From positions 2,802,001 to 2,866,000 of the forward strand of contig NZ_CP039691.1 in NCBI RefSeq assembly GCF_005145045.1: DNA of 64,000 bases, in the 5' to 3' direction. Origin of the DNA: Agrobacterium larrymoorei. GTDB lineage: Bacteria; Pseudomonadota; Alphaproteobacteria; Rhizobiales; Rhizobiaceae. A program made the translations under genes and the position numbers. The notes beneath the pieces are model-generated. The model was not told the DNA's origin. It did not search any database and worked only from the letters and a program-made list of their open reading frames with translations. Shown here in pieces: positions 24,441 through 33,922 of this stretch. Each line of letters opens with the position of its first letter. Within the stretch, counting starts at the first letter, position 1.

Positions 24441-24470
24441 ACCGGTCTGCTTTTGCGGCCGGTTTTTTTT
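24441..24470 (+). terminator. Riboswitch expression platform: intrinsic terminator with competing antiterminator
   Basis: ACCGGTCTGC (24441-24450), TTTT loop, GCGGCCGGT (24455-24463) form a nine-pair stem with one bulged T, followed by a run of eight T. CCGGTC (24442-24447) can instead pair with GACCGG (24426-24431), the very strand used by the SAM-bound pseudoknot. SAM binding should therefore free the terminator; without SAM the antiterminator forms and metZ is read. Confidence 0.85.
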
Positions 24471-24487
24471 GTTTTGAAGGTGATGAC

Positions 24488-25672
24488 ATGAGCAAGAAAT
24501 GGCGCCCGGCAACCCAGTTGGTTCACGGCGGAACGCAGCGCTCCCCTTACGGTGAAACCTCGGAAGCACTCTACCTGACACAAGGCTTCGTCTACGAAAG
24601 CTCCGAAGCTGCCGAAGCGCGCTTCAAGGGTGAGACCGAAGGCTTTATCTATGCGCGCTATGCCGGTCCGACCAATGACATGTTTGAAAAGCGCATGTGC
24701 CTGCTGGAAGGTGCCGAAGACGCCCGCGCCACCGCGTCCGGCATGGCCGCCGTCACCGCTGCCATCATGTGCCAGTTGAAGGCGGGCGACCATATCGTTG
24801 CCGCCCGTGCGCTCTTCGGCTCCTGCCGCTGGGTGGTGGAAACGCTTGCTCCGAAATACGGCATCGAATGCACGCTGGTCGATGGCCGCGATCTTGCCAA
24901 TTGGGAAAAGGCAATCCAGCCGAACACCAAGCTGTTCTTCCTCGAAAGCCCGACCAACCCGACGCTCGAAATCGTGGATATTGCAGGCGTTGCCAAGCTT
25001 GCCAATCAGGTCGGTGCGAAGCTGGTCGTCGACAACGTGTTCGCCACGCCGCTCTTCCAGAAGCCGCTGGAACTGGGCGCGCATATCGTCGTCTATTCCG
25101 CCACCAAGCACATTGATGGTCAGGGCCGCTGCCTTGGCGGCGTGGTGCTTTCCGACAAGAAGTGGATCGAGGAAGAGTTTCAGGATTACTTCCGCCATAC
25201 CGGCCCTGCGCTTTCGCCTTTCAATGCCTGGACGCTGCTGAAGGGTATCGAGACTATGCCGCTGCGCGTGCGCCAGCAGACGGCCAATGCGGGTAAGATT
25301 GCCGATTTCCTCGCCGATCAGGGCAAGATCGCCAAAGTCATCTATCCGGGCCGTGCCGACCACCCGCAGGCGAATATCATCGCCCGCCAGATGACCGGCG
25401 GCTCGACGCTCGTCTGCTTTGAGCTGAAGGGCGGCAAGGAAGCGGCGTTCAAGCTGCAGAACGCGCTGGAAGTCGTCAAGATTTCCAACAATCTGGGCGA
25501 TGCGAAGAGCCTGATCACGCATCCGGGCACCACCACGCACAAGAACCTGACAGACGAGGCGCGTGCCGAACTCGGCATTTCCGGCGGCACGCTGCGCCTG
25601 TCCTGCGGCATCGAAGATACCGACGATCTGCTGGAAGATTTCGCCGCGGCGCTGGCGAAGGTCTCTGCCTGA
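24488..25672 (+). CDS. metZ: O-succinylhomoserine sulfhydrylase
   Basis: 394 aa, PLP enzyme of the Cys/Met metabolism family. It joins O-succinylhomoserine with sulfide to make homocysteine, the direct route of methionine synthesis in rhizobia. Visible marks: YARYAGPTNDMFEKRM, ASGMAAVTAAI, the Asp-containing VVDNVFATPLFQKPL and the PLP-binding Lys207 in SATKHIDGQG, then SPFNAWTLLKGIET near the C-terminal domain. Start at 24488 is 18 bp beyond the riboswitch terminator with AAGGTG upstream; longer in-frame starts lie inside the riboswitch and are rejected. Control by SAM-II fits the pathway. Terminator at 25681. Confidence 0.93.
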   Translation: MSKKWRPATQLVHGGTQRSPYGETSEALYLTQGFVYESSEAAEARFKGETEGFIYARYAGPTNDMFEKRMCLLEGAEDARATASGMAAVTAAIMCQLKAGDHIVAARALFGSCRWVVETLAPKYGIECTLVDGRDLANWEKAIQPNTKLFFLESPTNPTLEIVDIAGVAKLANQVGAKLVVDNVFATPLFQKPLELGAHIVVYSATKHIDGQGRCLGGVVLSDKKWIEEEFQDYFRHTGPALSPFNAWTLLKGIETMPLRVRQQTANAGKIADFLADQGKIAKVIYPGRADHPQANIIARQMTGGSTLVCFELKGGKEAAFKLQNALEVVKISNNLGDAKSLITHPGTTTHKNLTDEARAELGISGGTLRLSCGIEDTDDLLEDFAAALAKVSA

Positions 25673-25680
25673 TAATCGAA

Positions 25681-25706
25681 AGCCCAGCCTCAGCGCCGGG
25701 CTTTTC
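25681..25706 (+). terminator. metZ terminator
   Basis: AGCCC (25681-25685) and GGGCT (25698-25702) close a hairpin followed by TTTTCTTCTT, eight bases after the metZ stop codon. Typical intrinsic terminator. Confidence 0.75.
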
Positions 25707-25956
25707 TTCTTCTGGAGACGACCTGAGGTCGCGAGACCTTTTATTATGCGCCGTGATTTTCGCGCGGAAGATGCGCATTCTTCTACGATCTTTTCACGAT
25801 TTTGTGTGTATTGGGTGTAGCAACAACCCGGATCGCCAGACATTCAGCGCTCTAACACATTGAAACTACGCATCACCTCACACGAAATCGATTCCGATTT
25901 GCGCGCCAATGCGCTAGTGTAGATTGGTGAAGGCGAAATTACTCAAGGCCGCGTAC

Positions 25957-26349
25957 ATGTATCGTGCATTGACGAGAGAGATAGAGGTCACAGTCGACCC
26001 TTATTATCTTGAAGAACAATCTGACCCGGATGACAATCGTTACGTCTGGGGATACACGGTCGTCATCTCGAACAACTCTGGCAATGCCATCACACTCGTC
26101 AACCGTTATTGGCACATAACCGACCAGAACGGACAGGTGGACGAGGTTTCCGGGCCGGGCGTGGTGGGGGAGCAGCCGCATCTCAAACCCGGCGATACCT
26201 ATGAATATTCATCTGGCTGCCCGCTGGATACGCCGTCCGGCATGATGTTCGGCCATTACGAGATGCAGTCCGATACCGGCGAAGTGTTCATCGTCGCCAT
26301 TCCCGCCTTCTCGCTGGATAGCCCCGGTCTTGCGCGGGTGCTGAACTGA
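25957..26349 (+). CDS. apaG: ApaG family protein
   Basis: 130 aa from ATG 25957, the standard length; an in-frame ATG at 25924 would add eleven residues not typical of the family. The FnIII-like β-sandwich is recognisable from [44 protein letters not shown] and [25 protein letters not shown]. ApaG binds nucleotides or pyrophosphate in studied cases; its cellular role is unsettled and has been tied to Co2+/Mg2+ resistance. Monocistronic-looking, downstream of metZ. Confidence 0.92.
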   Translation: MYRALTREIEVTVDPYYLEEQSDPDDNRYVWGYTVVISNNSGNAITLVNRYWHITDQNGQVDEVSGPGVVGEQPHLKPGDTYEYSSGCPLDTPSGMMFGHYEMQSDTGEVFIVAIPAFSLDSPGLARVLN

Positions 26350-26454
26350 TCTAGCCAACAGCTTTGGTTATGAATCGCGCCCGTTTCGTTATTTGTCCTC
26401 GCTGAAACCTTGCGGCACTCTCGGTCCGTCACAGGTTTCTCGGGAGGAAAACAC

Positions 26455-28029
26455 ATGACGCGATATTACTTGCTGGCAGCCACTGCCATTGCAGGCCTAT
26501 TGGTAGCAGCGCCCTCCATGGCGCAAAATCGAAGCCGCTTTATCGATCAGGACGGGAGAGACGATCTGAAATCGGCAACGGTTTCGGCAAACATCTCCTG
26601 CGCGATGTTGAACAATCGTCTGATGGACGAGGTGACGACGCTTAGTGCCCGGCATGTGGAGGCAACCGACAAGCTTCCAGGCTATTGCCATGTGACGGGA
26701 TATATTCGACCGCAAATCCGTTTCGAGCTTGCGTTTCCGGACCAGTGGAACCGGCGTGTCTACATGTTCGGCAACGGGGGATATGCTGGAGAAGATTTGG
26801 CCGCGCCATCGCGCATTGAAACCCGCAATGCAGCACTTTCGCGTGGATTTCTTACCGTCCAGCAGAATACGGGACACGACGCGCAGACCTATAATCTCGG
26901 CGATTTCGCCTCCGATATGGCGCTTCTGATCGATTACGGCTCGCGCGCGGTGCATGTTACCGTCAATACGGCGAAGGAACTGGCCGAAATCTATTATGAC
27001 CGGCATCCGAGCTTCTCCTATTGGGATGGCTGCTCTACCGGCGGGCGGCAGGGCTTGATGGCGGCGCAGCGTTATCCGGGGGATTTCGACGGCATTCTTG
27101 CGGGCGCTCCGGTGCTGCGGTTCAGCGATACCGGGCTGTGGAACATCTGGAACGCCCAGGCGCTGGCCAAAGCGCCGATCAGGAAGGCGCAGCTTCCCGC
27201 ATTGGCGAAAGCGGTGATGGAGAAATGCGATGCCATCGATGGCGCGAAGGATGGGCTGATTGCCGATCCGCGACAGTGCACATTCGACCCCGTTGCCGAC
27301 CTGAAAATCTGCGAGACCGGCGGCGACGACTGCTTCACCAAGGCGCAGGTGGAAACCCTGAAGACCATAGCGGGTGGCGTTCAGGTGAATGGAAAGCAGG
27401 TCTTTCCGGGCGTCGTGCCCGGAACCGAGGGTCTGGACCCTGCCGGGGTAAGCGGTTGGGAAGAATGGGTGATCAGCGAAAAAGGCCCGAGCCGACAGCT
27501 GGCCTATGGCGAAACCTTCGTGAAGAACATGGCGTTGCTGCCCGCCTCCGGCAAGCAGCTGGACTGGAAGACCTATGATTTCAACACGCAGTTCGAAAAG
27601 ACGGGCATCGTCAAGGGACTGGTGGATGCGGACAATCCCGATCTCAGTGAATTCCACAAGCGCGGCGGTCGGATGATCACCTATTTCGGCTGGTCCGACC
27701 CAGCGCTGAACCCGCTGATGGGCGTGGAATATTATGAAGCCGTGCGCAAGGCGATGGGCGAGAAGGAAACGGAGAACTTCTACCGTCTGTTCATGGTGCC
27801 CGGCATGTTCCACTGCCGCATGGGTTATGGCACCGATACGTTCGATGCGTTTACGCCGCTGATGGATTGGGTGGAGAACGGCAAAGCGCCGGAGGTCATT
27901 CAGGCCAAACAGGTCATCGCTGGCAAGACAACGATGACCCGACCGCTCTGCCCCTACCCCCAATCGGCCAAATATTCCGGCAATGGCGACGTGAAGGATG
28001 GCAGCAACTTCGCCTGCGCGGCTCCTTGA
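26455..28029 (+). CDS. Exported tannase/feruloyl esterase family protein
   Basis: 524 aa from ATG 26455, chosen because GGGAGGAAAA precedes it and the next 23 residues are a signal peptide ending APSMAQ. The α/β-hydrolase nucleophile elbow is in YWDGCSTGGRQGLMAAQRYP, with a Cys just before the Ser as in this family, and a late GMFHCRMG supplies the catalytic His and its paired Cys. ITYFGWSDP carries the probable acid. These enzymes split ester bonds of plant phenolics such as gallate or ferulate, a plausible substrate class for a plant-associated bacterium. Periplasmic or secreted. Convergent with hslO. Confidence 0.85.
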   Translation: MTRYYLLAATAIAGLLVAAPSMAQNRSRFIDQDGRDDLKSATVSANISCAMLNNRLMDEVTTLSARHVEATDKLPGYCHVTGYIRPQIRFELAFPDQWNRRVYMFGNGGYAGEDLAAPSRIETRNAALSRGFLTVQQNTGHDAQTYNLGDFASDMALLIDYGSRAVHVTVNTAKELAEIYYDRHPSFSYWDGCSTGGRQGLMAAQRYPGDFDGILAGAPVLRFSDTGLWNIWNAQALAKAPIRKAQLPALAKAVMEKCDAIDGAKDGLIADPRQCTFDPVADLKICETGGDDCFTKAQVETLKTIAGGVQVNGKQVFPGVVPGTEGLDPAGVSGWEEWVISEKGPSRQLAYGETFVKNMALLPASGKQLDWKTYDFNTQFEKTGIVKGLVDADNPDLSEFHKRGGRMITYFGWSDPALNPLMGVEYYEAVRKAMGEKETENFYRLFMVPGMFHCRMGYGTDTFDAFTPLMDWVENGKAPEVIQAKQVIAGKTTMTRPLCPYPQSAKYSGNGDVKDGSNFACAAP

Positions 28030-28042
28030 TCTCAGCGAAAAG

Positions 28043-28075
28043 CAAGGGCGGGATGATGATCCCGCCCTTTGCTAA
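28043..28075. terminator. Bidirectional terminator between tannase gene and hslO
   Basis: A long hairpin, AGCAAGGGCGGGAT paired with ATCCCGCCCTTTGCT, with one bulged base, lies between two convergent stop codons. The T-run is short on both sides. Confidence 0.7.
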
Positions 28076-28095
28076 ATTTCGAGCCGTCCTGAGGC

Positions 28096-29082
28096 TCAGG
28101 CCGTCAGCTCTTCCACCGGAAAGCGGTAGGTGGTGGAGCAGAATTCGCAGCTCACTGCCACGACGCCGTCTTCCTGGCTGTCTTCGATTTCCTCTGCGGA
28201 GAAGCCGGAGAGCACGCCCTTGATCTTGTCGCGCGAGCAGCTGCACTTGTCGATGATGGCCTGCGGCTCGTAAACGCGCACGCCCTGTTCGTGGAACAGG
28301 CGGAACAGCAGCCGCTCCACCGGCACCTGCGGGTCGGTCAACTCGTCCGTGTCCACCGTGTCGATCAGCGTGACGGCTTCGGTCCAGGCGTCGTCTTCCG
28401 ACTGTTCGAAGGTGCCCTCATCGCCATCGCCGCCGTGAAGATCGCGGTTGCGCAGACGCTCCGGTGCCTGCGGCAGGAACTGCGCAATCAGGCCGCCCGC
28501 ACGCCAGCCATGGCGCGGCTTGCCCTCGGCGTCGCGGTCGAAGAACTCGGCCACACCGAGACGCACCCTTGTCGGAAGCTGTTCCGACTGGCGGAAATAA
28601 ACGCCCGCAATTTCCTCCAGCGAAGAGCCGTCCAGCGGCACGATGCCCTGATAGGGCTGCATGCCCATACCCTGATCGATGGTGAAGGCAAGGATGCCGG
28701 TGCCCAGAAGCTGTTCCGGCGAGGTCTGCCCTGCCGCTGTCGCTTCCGCCAGACGCTCCTCATCGAAGCGGGCATAGGCGCGCATGTTCTGCGGCGCGCT
28801 GAAATCCGCCACCAGCAGATCGACCGGGCCATCGCCCTTCGTCTGCACCGTCAGCTTGCCGGAAAATTTCAGCGAGGTGCCGATCAAAGCCGTCAGTACA
28901 AGCGCCTCTGCCAGCAGGCGGGCGACGACCGGCGGATATTCGTGGCGCTGAAGAATGGCGTTCAGCAGCGGGCCGACCTGCACGGCGCGACCGCGAACGT
29001 CCAGCCCTTCCACCTGAAAGGGGACAACCTTGTCATCGCCAGCGAAATCGAGATCGTCCAGTTCTACGGTTACGTCTGCCAT
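28096..29082 (-). CDS. hslO: Redox-regulated chaperone Hsp33
   Basis: 328 aa. The N-terminal domain opens with a V-L-x-D-D-L-D pattern and contains VRVMGPLLN-like VGPLLNAILQRH. The C-terminus holds the zinc switch: KCSCSRDK and a later CEFCSTTYRF (CxC…CxxC). On oxidation these cysteines form disulfides and activate holdase function in the cytoplasm. Slightly longer than the E. coli protein because of an acidic insert before the switch. Upstream on the same strand lies the argD-argF pair; the three genes may be loosely co-transcribed. Confidence 0.93.
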   Translation of the reverse strand: MADVTVELDDLDFAGDDKVVPFQVEGLDVRGRAVQVGPLLNAILQRHEYPPVVARLLAEALVLTALIGTSLKFSGKLTVQTKGDGPVDLLVADFSAPQNMRAYARFDEERLAEATAAGQTSPEQLLGTGILAFTIDQGMGMQPYQGIVPLDGSSLEEIAGVYFRQSEQLPTRVRLGVAEFFDRDAEGKPRHGWRAGGLIAQFLPQAPERLRNRDLHGGDGDEGTFEQSEDDAWTEAVTLIDTVDTDELTDPQVPVERLLFRLFHEQGVRVYEPQAIIDKCSCSRDKIKGVLSGFSAEEIEDSQEDGVVAVSCEFCSTTYRFPVEELTA

Positions 29083-29294
29083 GGTCCTACTCCTTCACGC
29101 CTGCTTTCCGATATTGCAGAAAACGGCCACTGCCATAAGCGGCGGCTCTAAGGCTCTAATCGTCAGTTTTCGCAAAGATAGAGCGGAGACTGGCAAAACA
29201 AAACCACTCCCGGCTCATTTGTCACGATAAACAATGGATGAAAGGCTGCCGAAGAGACCGGCAGCACTGCTTGGCCTAGAAATGGGGAGCCGTG

Positions 29295-29314
29295 CCGGAA
29301 ATTCAAGTTTCCGG
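29295..29314 (-). terminator. Hairpin after argF
   Basis: CCGGAAA and TTTCCGG (29295-29301 and 29308-29314) form a seven-pair hairpin about 30 bp beyond the argF stop codon. No T-run, so termination would be weak or the hairpin may protect the transcript. Confidence 0.4.
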
Positions 29315-29345
29315 CTCAGCCAAGCCTCTAAGGCAAAGCGAAGCG

Positions 29346-30263
29346 TCAGATGACGCCCATGCACCAGGCGATGACGGCCTTTTGCGCATGCAGGCGGTTT
29401 TCCGCCTCATCGAAAACCACGGACTGCGGGCCGTCGATTACCGCATCCGTTACTTCCTCGCCGCGATGCGCAGGCAGGCAGTGCATAAACAGCGCGTCGC
29501 CATTGGCCTTCTTCATCAGCGCATCATTGACTTGGAAGGGCTGGAAGATGTTGTGGCCGCGCGCCTTGTGTTCCTGGTTCATCGAAACCCAGGTATCCGT
29601 CACAATGCAATCGGACCCGGCAACCGCGCGGTCGGCATCATGGCACAGCATGATTTCGCCGCCATTGTTGCGCGCCCAATTGAGATACTTGTCCAGCGGC
29701 TCCGAGCCCATGGGCACGGCCATGTTCATCTTGTAGCCGAAGCGTGCCGAGCCTTCGACCAGCGAATGCAGCACGTTGTTGCCATCACCCGTCCAGGCAA
29801 TCGTCTTGCCCTTCACCGGGCCGCGATGTTCTTCGAAGGTCATGATATCGGCCATGATCTGGCACGGATGCGTCTCGTCCGTCAGGCCGTTGATGACGGG
29901 CACGGTCGCATGTTCTGCAAGTTCCAGCAGGCGCGAATGGTCCGTGGTGCGGATCATGATCGCATCGACATAGCGCGACAGAACCTTGGCCGTATCGCCA
30001 ATGGTTTCGGCGCGACCGAGCTGCATTTCGGTGCCGGAGAGAAACAGCGTCTCGCCACCCAGCTGGCGCATACCGACATCGAAGGAAACGCGGGTACGGG
30101 TGGACGGCTTTTCGAAGATCATGGCCAGCATCTTGCCCGCCAGCGGCTTGTCCGCCATGCCGTTCTTCGTTGCGATCTTGCGTGTCTTGGCGTCTTCGAG
30201 AATGACCCGCAGGTCTTCCGAACCGACGGCCGAAAGGTCTAGAAAATGCTTTGCAGATGCCAT
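29346..30263 (-). CDS. argF: Ornithine carbamoyltransferase
   Basis: 305 aa. It makes citrulline from ornithine and carbamoyl phosphate in arginine synthesis. Carbamoyl-phosphate site: FEKPSTRTR (Ser54-Arg58). Ornithine side: [11 protein letters not shown] (His261 onward). Length and motifs are canonical. The argD gene ends 62 bp upstream on the same strand, so the two steps of the pathway are probably one operon. Confidence 0.96.
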   Translation of the reverse strand: MASAKHFLDLSAVGSEDLRVILEDAKTRKIATKNGMADKPLAGKMLAMIFEKPSTRTRVSFDVGMRQLGGETLFLSGTEMQLGRAETIGDTAKVLSRYVDAIMIRTTDHSRLLELAEHATVPVINGLTDETHPCQIMADIMTFEEHRGPVKGKTIAWTGDGNNVLHSLVEGSARFGYKMNMAVPMGSEPLDKYLNWARNNGGEIMLCHDADRAVAGSDCIVTDTWVSMNQEHKARGHNIFQPFQVNDALMKKANGDALFMHCLPAHRGEEVTDAVIDGPQSVVFDEAENRLHAQKAVIAWCMGVI

Positions 30264-30325
30264 TTCAATATAGTCCCATGGATGCGGGCCACCCTATGCC
30301 GGCCCTCGCGCGCCTCTTTGAAAAA

Positions 30326-31534
30326 TCAGGCGCTCTTTGCCAGTTTGGTGGTGAGTGCTTCGGCGGCCTTTTCGACGCGCGCCAAGCCCTCGCGAGCCTC
30401 TTCCGCAGTCACGACCAGCGGCGGCAGAAGGCGGATGACGTTATCGCCAGCCGGAACACCCAGCAGATGCTCCGCACGCATGGCCTGAAGCAGATCGCCC
30501 GAAGGCACCTTGGCCTTGATGCCCAGCAGCAAGCCCTCGCCACGGATTTCCTCGATCACGTCGGGATAACGATCCTTCAGTGATGCCAGACCCTGACGGA
30601 AGACGAGCGCGACATCGCGCACATGCTGAACGAAACCATCTCCCAGCACGATATCCAAAACTGCATTGCCAGCGGCCATGGCAAGCGGGTTGCCGCCATA
30701 GGTCGTGCCATGCACACCCGCCGTCATTCCCGAAGCCGCTTCTGCCGTTGCAAGGCAGGCGCCGAAGGGAAAACCACCGCCGATGCCCTTGGCAACGGCC
30801 ATGATATCCGGCGTCACACCCGACCATTCATAAGCGAAGAACTTGCCCGTGCGGCCAACGCCGGTCTGGACCTCATCGAAAATCAGCAGCAGGCCATGCT
30901 CTTCGCACAGTGCGCGCAGCGTCCGCAGGAATTCCGGCTCAACGACGCGGATGCCGCCCTCACCTTGAATAGGCTCGATCAGCAGCGCCGCCGTTTCCGG
31001 CACGATGGCCGCCTTCAGCGCTTCCAGATCACCGAACGGCACCTGATCGAAGCCTTCGACCTTGGGGCCGAAACCTTCCAGATACTTCGCCTGTCCGCCA
31101 GCCGCGATGGTTGCCAGCGTGCGGCCATGGAAGGCGCCTTCGAATGTGATGATGCGGAATTTTTCCGGGTGGCCGTGCGTATAGTGGTAACGGCGCGCGG
31201 TCTTGATGGCGCATTCCAGCGCCTCTGCGCCGGAGTTGGTGAAGAACACCTTATCCGCAAAGGTTGCATCGGTCAGCCGCCTGGACAGCACTTCCTGACC
31301 CGGCACTTCATAGAGGTTGGAGAGGTGCCAGACCTTCTCGACCTGACCTTTGAGCGCCTCGACCATGTGCGGATGGCTGTGGCCGACGGAGGTGACGGCG
31401 ACGCCTGCGCCGAAATCGAGATATCGCTCGCCGCTTTCCGTGATCAGCCAAACGCCTTCGCCTCGGTCGAAGCGCAAGGGGGCTCTGGAAAACGTATCGA
31501 ACAACGACCCAGTTTCGGGCGAAGTTTCGGCCAT
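30326..31534 (-). CDS. argD: Acetylornithine aminotransferase
   Basis: 402 aa, class III PLP aminotransferase. It converts N-acetylglutamate semialdehyde to N-acetylornithine; homologues also serve in lysine synthesis. Marks: [22 protein letters not shown], the cofactor Asp in [15 protein letters not shown] and the Schiff-base Lys249 in [12 protein letters not shown]. First gene of argD-argF. Divergent from gcrA across a 445-bp regulatory region. Confidence 0.95.
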   Translation of the reverse strand: MAETSPETGSLFDTFSRAPLRFDRGEGVWLITESGERYLDFGAGVAVTSVGHSHPHMVEALKGQVEKVWHLSNLYEVPGQEVLSRRLTDATFADKVFFTNSGAEALECAIKTARRYHYTHGHPEKFRIITFEGAFHGRTLATIAAGGQAKYLEGFGPKVEGFDQVPFGDLEALKAAIVPETAALLIEPIQGEGGIRVVEPEFLRTLRALCEEHGLLLIFDEVQTGVGRTGKFFAYEWSGVTPDIMAVAKGIGGGFPFGACLATAEAASGMTAGVHGTTYGGNPLAMAAGNAVLDIVLGDGFVQHVRDVALVFRQGLASLKDRYPDVIEEIRGEGLLLGIKAKVPSGDLLQAMRAEHLLGVPAGDNVIRLLPPLVVTAEEAREGLARVEKAAEALTTKLAKSA

Positions 31535-31762
31535 GGCTGCATCACTCCTTACGTCAGGTCGGTCAAGACCTCTGTCAATAGGGCTAAGGGGTTATCCCTG
31601 CCCTGAAAATCAAAAATGCCGCCTCGCGGCGGCCTGCATGTTCTCTTCACTGCAAGCGCACTATTGTCACTTCGCCGTCGGATGTCAACAAATCTCGGCA
31701 CTTGAGCGCTTTCTCAAGCCTTAGTAGAGGCTGGGCGCCGAGCCACCAACTGTTGCCTTTCT

Positions 31763-31867
31763 GACTCACAGACCAAGCAAGTTGGGGAAAACCGAGAAAT
31801 CGATTCCAGATGATTCCTGCGACTCTTGTCACGGAGTCAACCGGCGATTAGGTTAATCGTCAATTAC
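31763..31867 (+). promoter_or_regulatory. gcrA upstream region with five GANTC sites and a CtrA-like box
   Basis: GANTC methylation sites lie at 31763, 31802, 31812, 31821 and 31834; four fall within 37 bp. Just downstream is TTAA-N7-TTAC (31853-31867), a near match to the CtrA box TTAA-N7-TTAA. CcrM methylates GANTC and GcrA acts at methylated GANTC promoters, so this looks like a cell-cycle control region with possible feedback. The rest of 31535-31979 holds no gene. Confidence 0.65.
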
Positions 31868-31979
31868 TAGACTGCAATGCGGCGGAACTAGTCACCTACA
31901 ATCTGGCAGATGCTCTGCGCGTGGTTTGCTCCACGGCATTGGAGACGGATTCTGCCTGAGCGACGAGCGGAGAAGCGGT

Positions 31980-32516
31980 ATGAACTGGACGGATGAACGG
32001 GTTGAAAAGCTCAAGAAGCTATGGGCCGAAGGCCTGAGCGCAAGCCAGATCGCAGCACAGCTGGGCGGCGTCAGCCGCAACGCCGTCATCGGCAAGGTGC
32101 ACCGGCTGAACCTGCCGGGCCGCGCCAAGGCTGGCGGCACGGTTGCAACCTCCCGTCCTGCGGTAAAGCGCCCGGCCTCCGCGCCACAACGCCCGGCCAA
32201 TTTCGCCGCCGCCCGCCCGGCAGCAAACCGCCCGGTTCCAGTGCGCACCTCCGGTGCCGTCGCCTTCAAGGAAGACATGGACATCGACGCGGTCGAGACG
32301 CTCGAATATGCGCGCCCTTCCTCCAACGTCGTCATCCCGATCTCCCGCCGCCTGACGCTGACGGAACTGACCGAACGCACCTGCAAGTGGCCGGTCGGCG
32401 ACCCGCTGAAGGACGACTTCCACTTCTGCGGCTGCGAAGCTTCCGAGTCTTCGCCCTACTGCAAGTTCCACGCCAAGATGGCGTATCAGCCCGTCAGCGA
32501 ACGCCGCAAGGCCTGA
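31980..32516 (+). CDS. gcrA: Cell-cycle regulator GcrA
   Basis: 178 aa from ATG 31980 (MNWTDERVEKLKKLW), the conserved GcrA start; a longer frame from 31926 is rejected. The N-terminal 45 residues are the DNA-binding helix set (GLSASQIAAQLGGVSRNAVIGKVHRL). A long Ala/Pro/Arg linker follows, and the C-terminus has the conserved Cys/His cluster CKWPVGDP… FHFCG… SPYCKFHAKMAYQP, which binds RNA polymerase sigma region in studied relatives. GcrA activates promoters carrying methylated GANTC in alphaproteobacteria. It is transcribed alone. Confidence 0.94.
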   Translation: MNWTDERVEKLKKLWAEGLSASQIAAQLGGVSRNAVIGKVHRLNLPGRAKAGGTVATSRPAVKRPASAPQRPANFAAARPAANRPVPVRTSGAVAFKEDMDIDAVETLEYARPSSNVVIPISRRLTLTELTERTCKWPVGDPLKDDFHFCGCEASESSPYCKFHAKMAYQPVSERRKA

Positions 32517-32682
32517 TGGATTTGGCGACATTTTGAGTTTTGGAGAGCGGGCTTCGGTCCGCTTTTTGTTGTGTGGGTGGTGGATTTTGTTTTCGTGGTG
32601 AGAGGATATCTGGGTGGTAAAAGGTCTGGGTTCTATTATCAGACCCGGCGTCCTATTTTTGCTATGGACGCGATAAAATGAA

Positions 32683-32915
32683 ACCCCTCACTTGCAATTT
32701 CTAACACTTAGCTGGCGCTAAGGTGTTGAAATTGCTTTCTCTCCCACCCCTTCGGCGGGCTCAGGATGCTGGGGGAGAGATAACCTGCCGCACCCTTGCG
32801 GCGTTTTCTTTTTGATGGCGTTGAAACGGTGCCGCCTTTTCCTCTCCCCTTGTGGGAGAGGATAGAAAACCTCGATCTTCGCAAGGCGAAATCTTAGGTT
32901 TTCTTGGTGAGGGGT
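32683..32915 (+). repeat. Intergenic mosaic element, copy 1
   Basis: 233 bp bounded by ACCCCTCAC and GGTGAGGGGT. It shares modules with copies at 34309-34539 and 43788-44023: a CTCTCCCACCCCTTCG block, a CTCTCCCCTTGTGGGAGAGG hairpin and an AAAACCTCGA…TTCGC…TAGGTT hairpin next to the right end. The hairpin near the left end has a different sequence (GCAATTTC…GAAATTGC), a module exchange. Short size, terminal inverted repeats and no gene make it MITE-like. Confidence 0.75.
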
Positions 32916-33047
32916 TCTCCCTCGCAAACAAAATGTCAAAAATCCCGGCCAGCTTCATGCCAAGCTTCGCCGTTCACGCGGCAGCATCTGCCCGTGGCTT
33001 GATCTTCTCATTCTCTCCATCGCCTTGTTCGGGCCATGGCATTTCGG

Positions 33048-33420
33048 ACGGGGCGCAGAAAGCTGCCTCGTTGGGTAGTTTAGTATGTGGCACCTCTCAG
33101 CGCCCCGTTCGGCTCTTTCGGCAGAGCCGCAATCCTCTTGCCACGGCTGGCATAACCCGGATGGCAAGGGTTAAAAACCTTGCCGGAGAACCGGTCGGAC
33201 TTGATCAAGGCCCAACCCTTCCCATCCGGGTGCGATGATGGTTGCCCGCCATCGCCCTGCCAGTTCAGCCACACCTGCCTTCGAGGATGCGGGCGCCGAA
33301 CATCTCGTACAGCCCGCAGTCCCGATCCGTTCTCCGCAAGGCTCCCACTCGCCAGCACGTTTCGAGTGCTGGCCAGATGGTTGCCTTACGATCCGTCCGT
33401 TCACCTTTTCGGGGTGAACG
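33048..33420. other. Cluster of stable hairpins, possible structured RNA
   Basis: Five successive stems: 33048-33108 (ACGGGGCGC/GCGCCCCGT), 33110-33129 (CGGCTCT/AGAGCCG), 33155-33231 (ACCCGGATGG and AGGGTT paired with AACCCT and CCATCCGGGT), 33351-33373 (GCCAGCAC/GTGCTGGC) and 33398-33420 (CGTTCACC/GGTGAACG). Inside the third, GGCAAGG (33163-33169) can instead pair with CCTTGCC (33178-33184), a possible alternative fold. It does not show the conserved sequences of RNase P RNA or tmRNA. Could be an unknown RNA, or remains of a mobile element. Confidence 0.4.
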
Positions 33421-33922
33421 CGGCAGATGCAGCGTCTTCCTGTGTACCGCCTGACTTTCGCTTCTATCTTCATGATCGCGTTCGACCATGAGACGATGAG
33501 CTGTCGGTACGCCCGGCGGCGAAATCCTGACGGATGGATCGAAACCCGACAGCCGTTGTTCGCACCGCCGCTTGTCGATCCGGCCAGGTCGGGCATCGGG
33601 AGAACTGCGCCAGCCGGTCCGAAACCGACGCCATGTCCTCCTCCCGTTGCCGCCGGGGGGATTGCTGCTCGACCCTGGGAATGGAGAGGCCGCGTAACCT
33701 CCTCACCCCCAGCACCGACCCCGCCTCGCCGCAACGCCTTGCGGTGTATCCGCGGCGGGATGAGGGGGAGTGTACGGGTGGTTTTGGGGGTGGGGAAAAA
33801 TGTTGGGGGGATTTTTTTTTTGAAAAATTCTTTATGCTGGGATTTGTCCCATTACGGGGCGGGTCACTATTGGGCGTGCTGATGCGGCCGTAATTCGGCA
33901 ACAAGGCTAAGGCACCCACTGC

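Noticed and set aside
24419..25843. 474-aa open frame antisense to metZ
   Set aside because: It lies entirely over a clear enzyme gene, runs through the riboswitch terminator and shows no domain; a GC-rich codon-bias shadow.
26497..27963. 488-aa open frame antisense to the tannase gene
   Set aside because: No ribosome site or recognisable fold; the plus strand has a signal peptide and an esterase active site.
33048..33420. RNase P RNA or tmRNA
   Set aside because: The conserved GGAAAGTCC-type core of RNase P and an SsrA tag sequence are absent on both strands.
33171..33734. 187-aa minus-strand frame and several others in 32517-34624
   Set aside because: No ribosome site, Arg/Gly/Ser-rich shadow composition and overlap with long hairpins; treated as non-coding.
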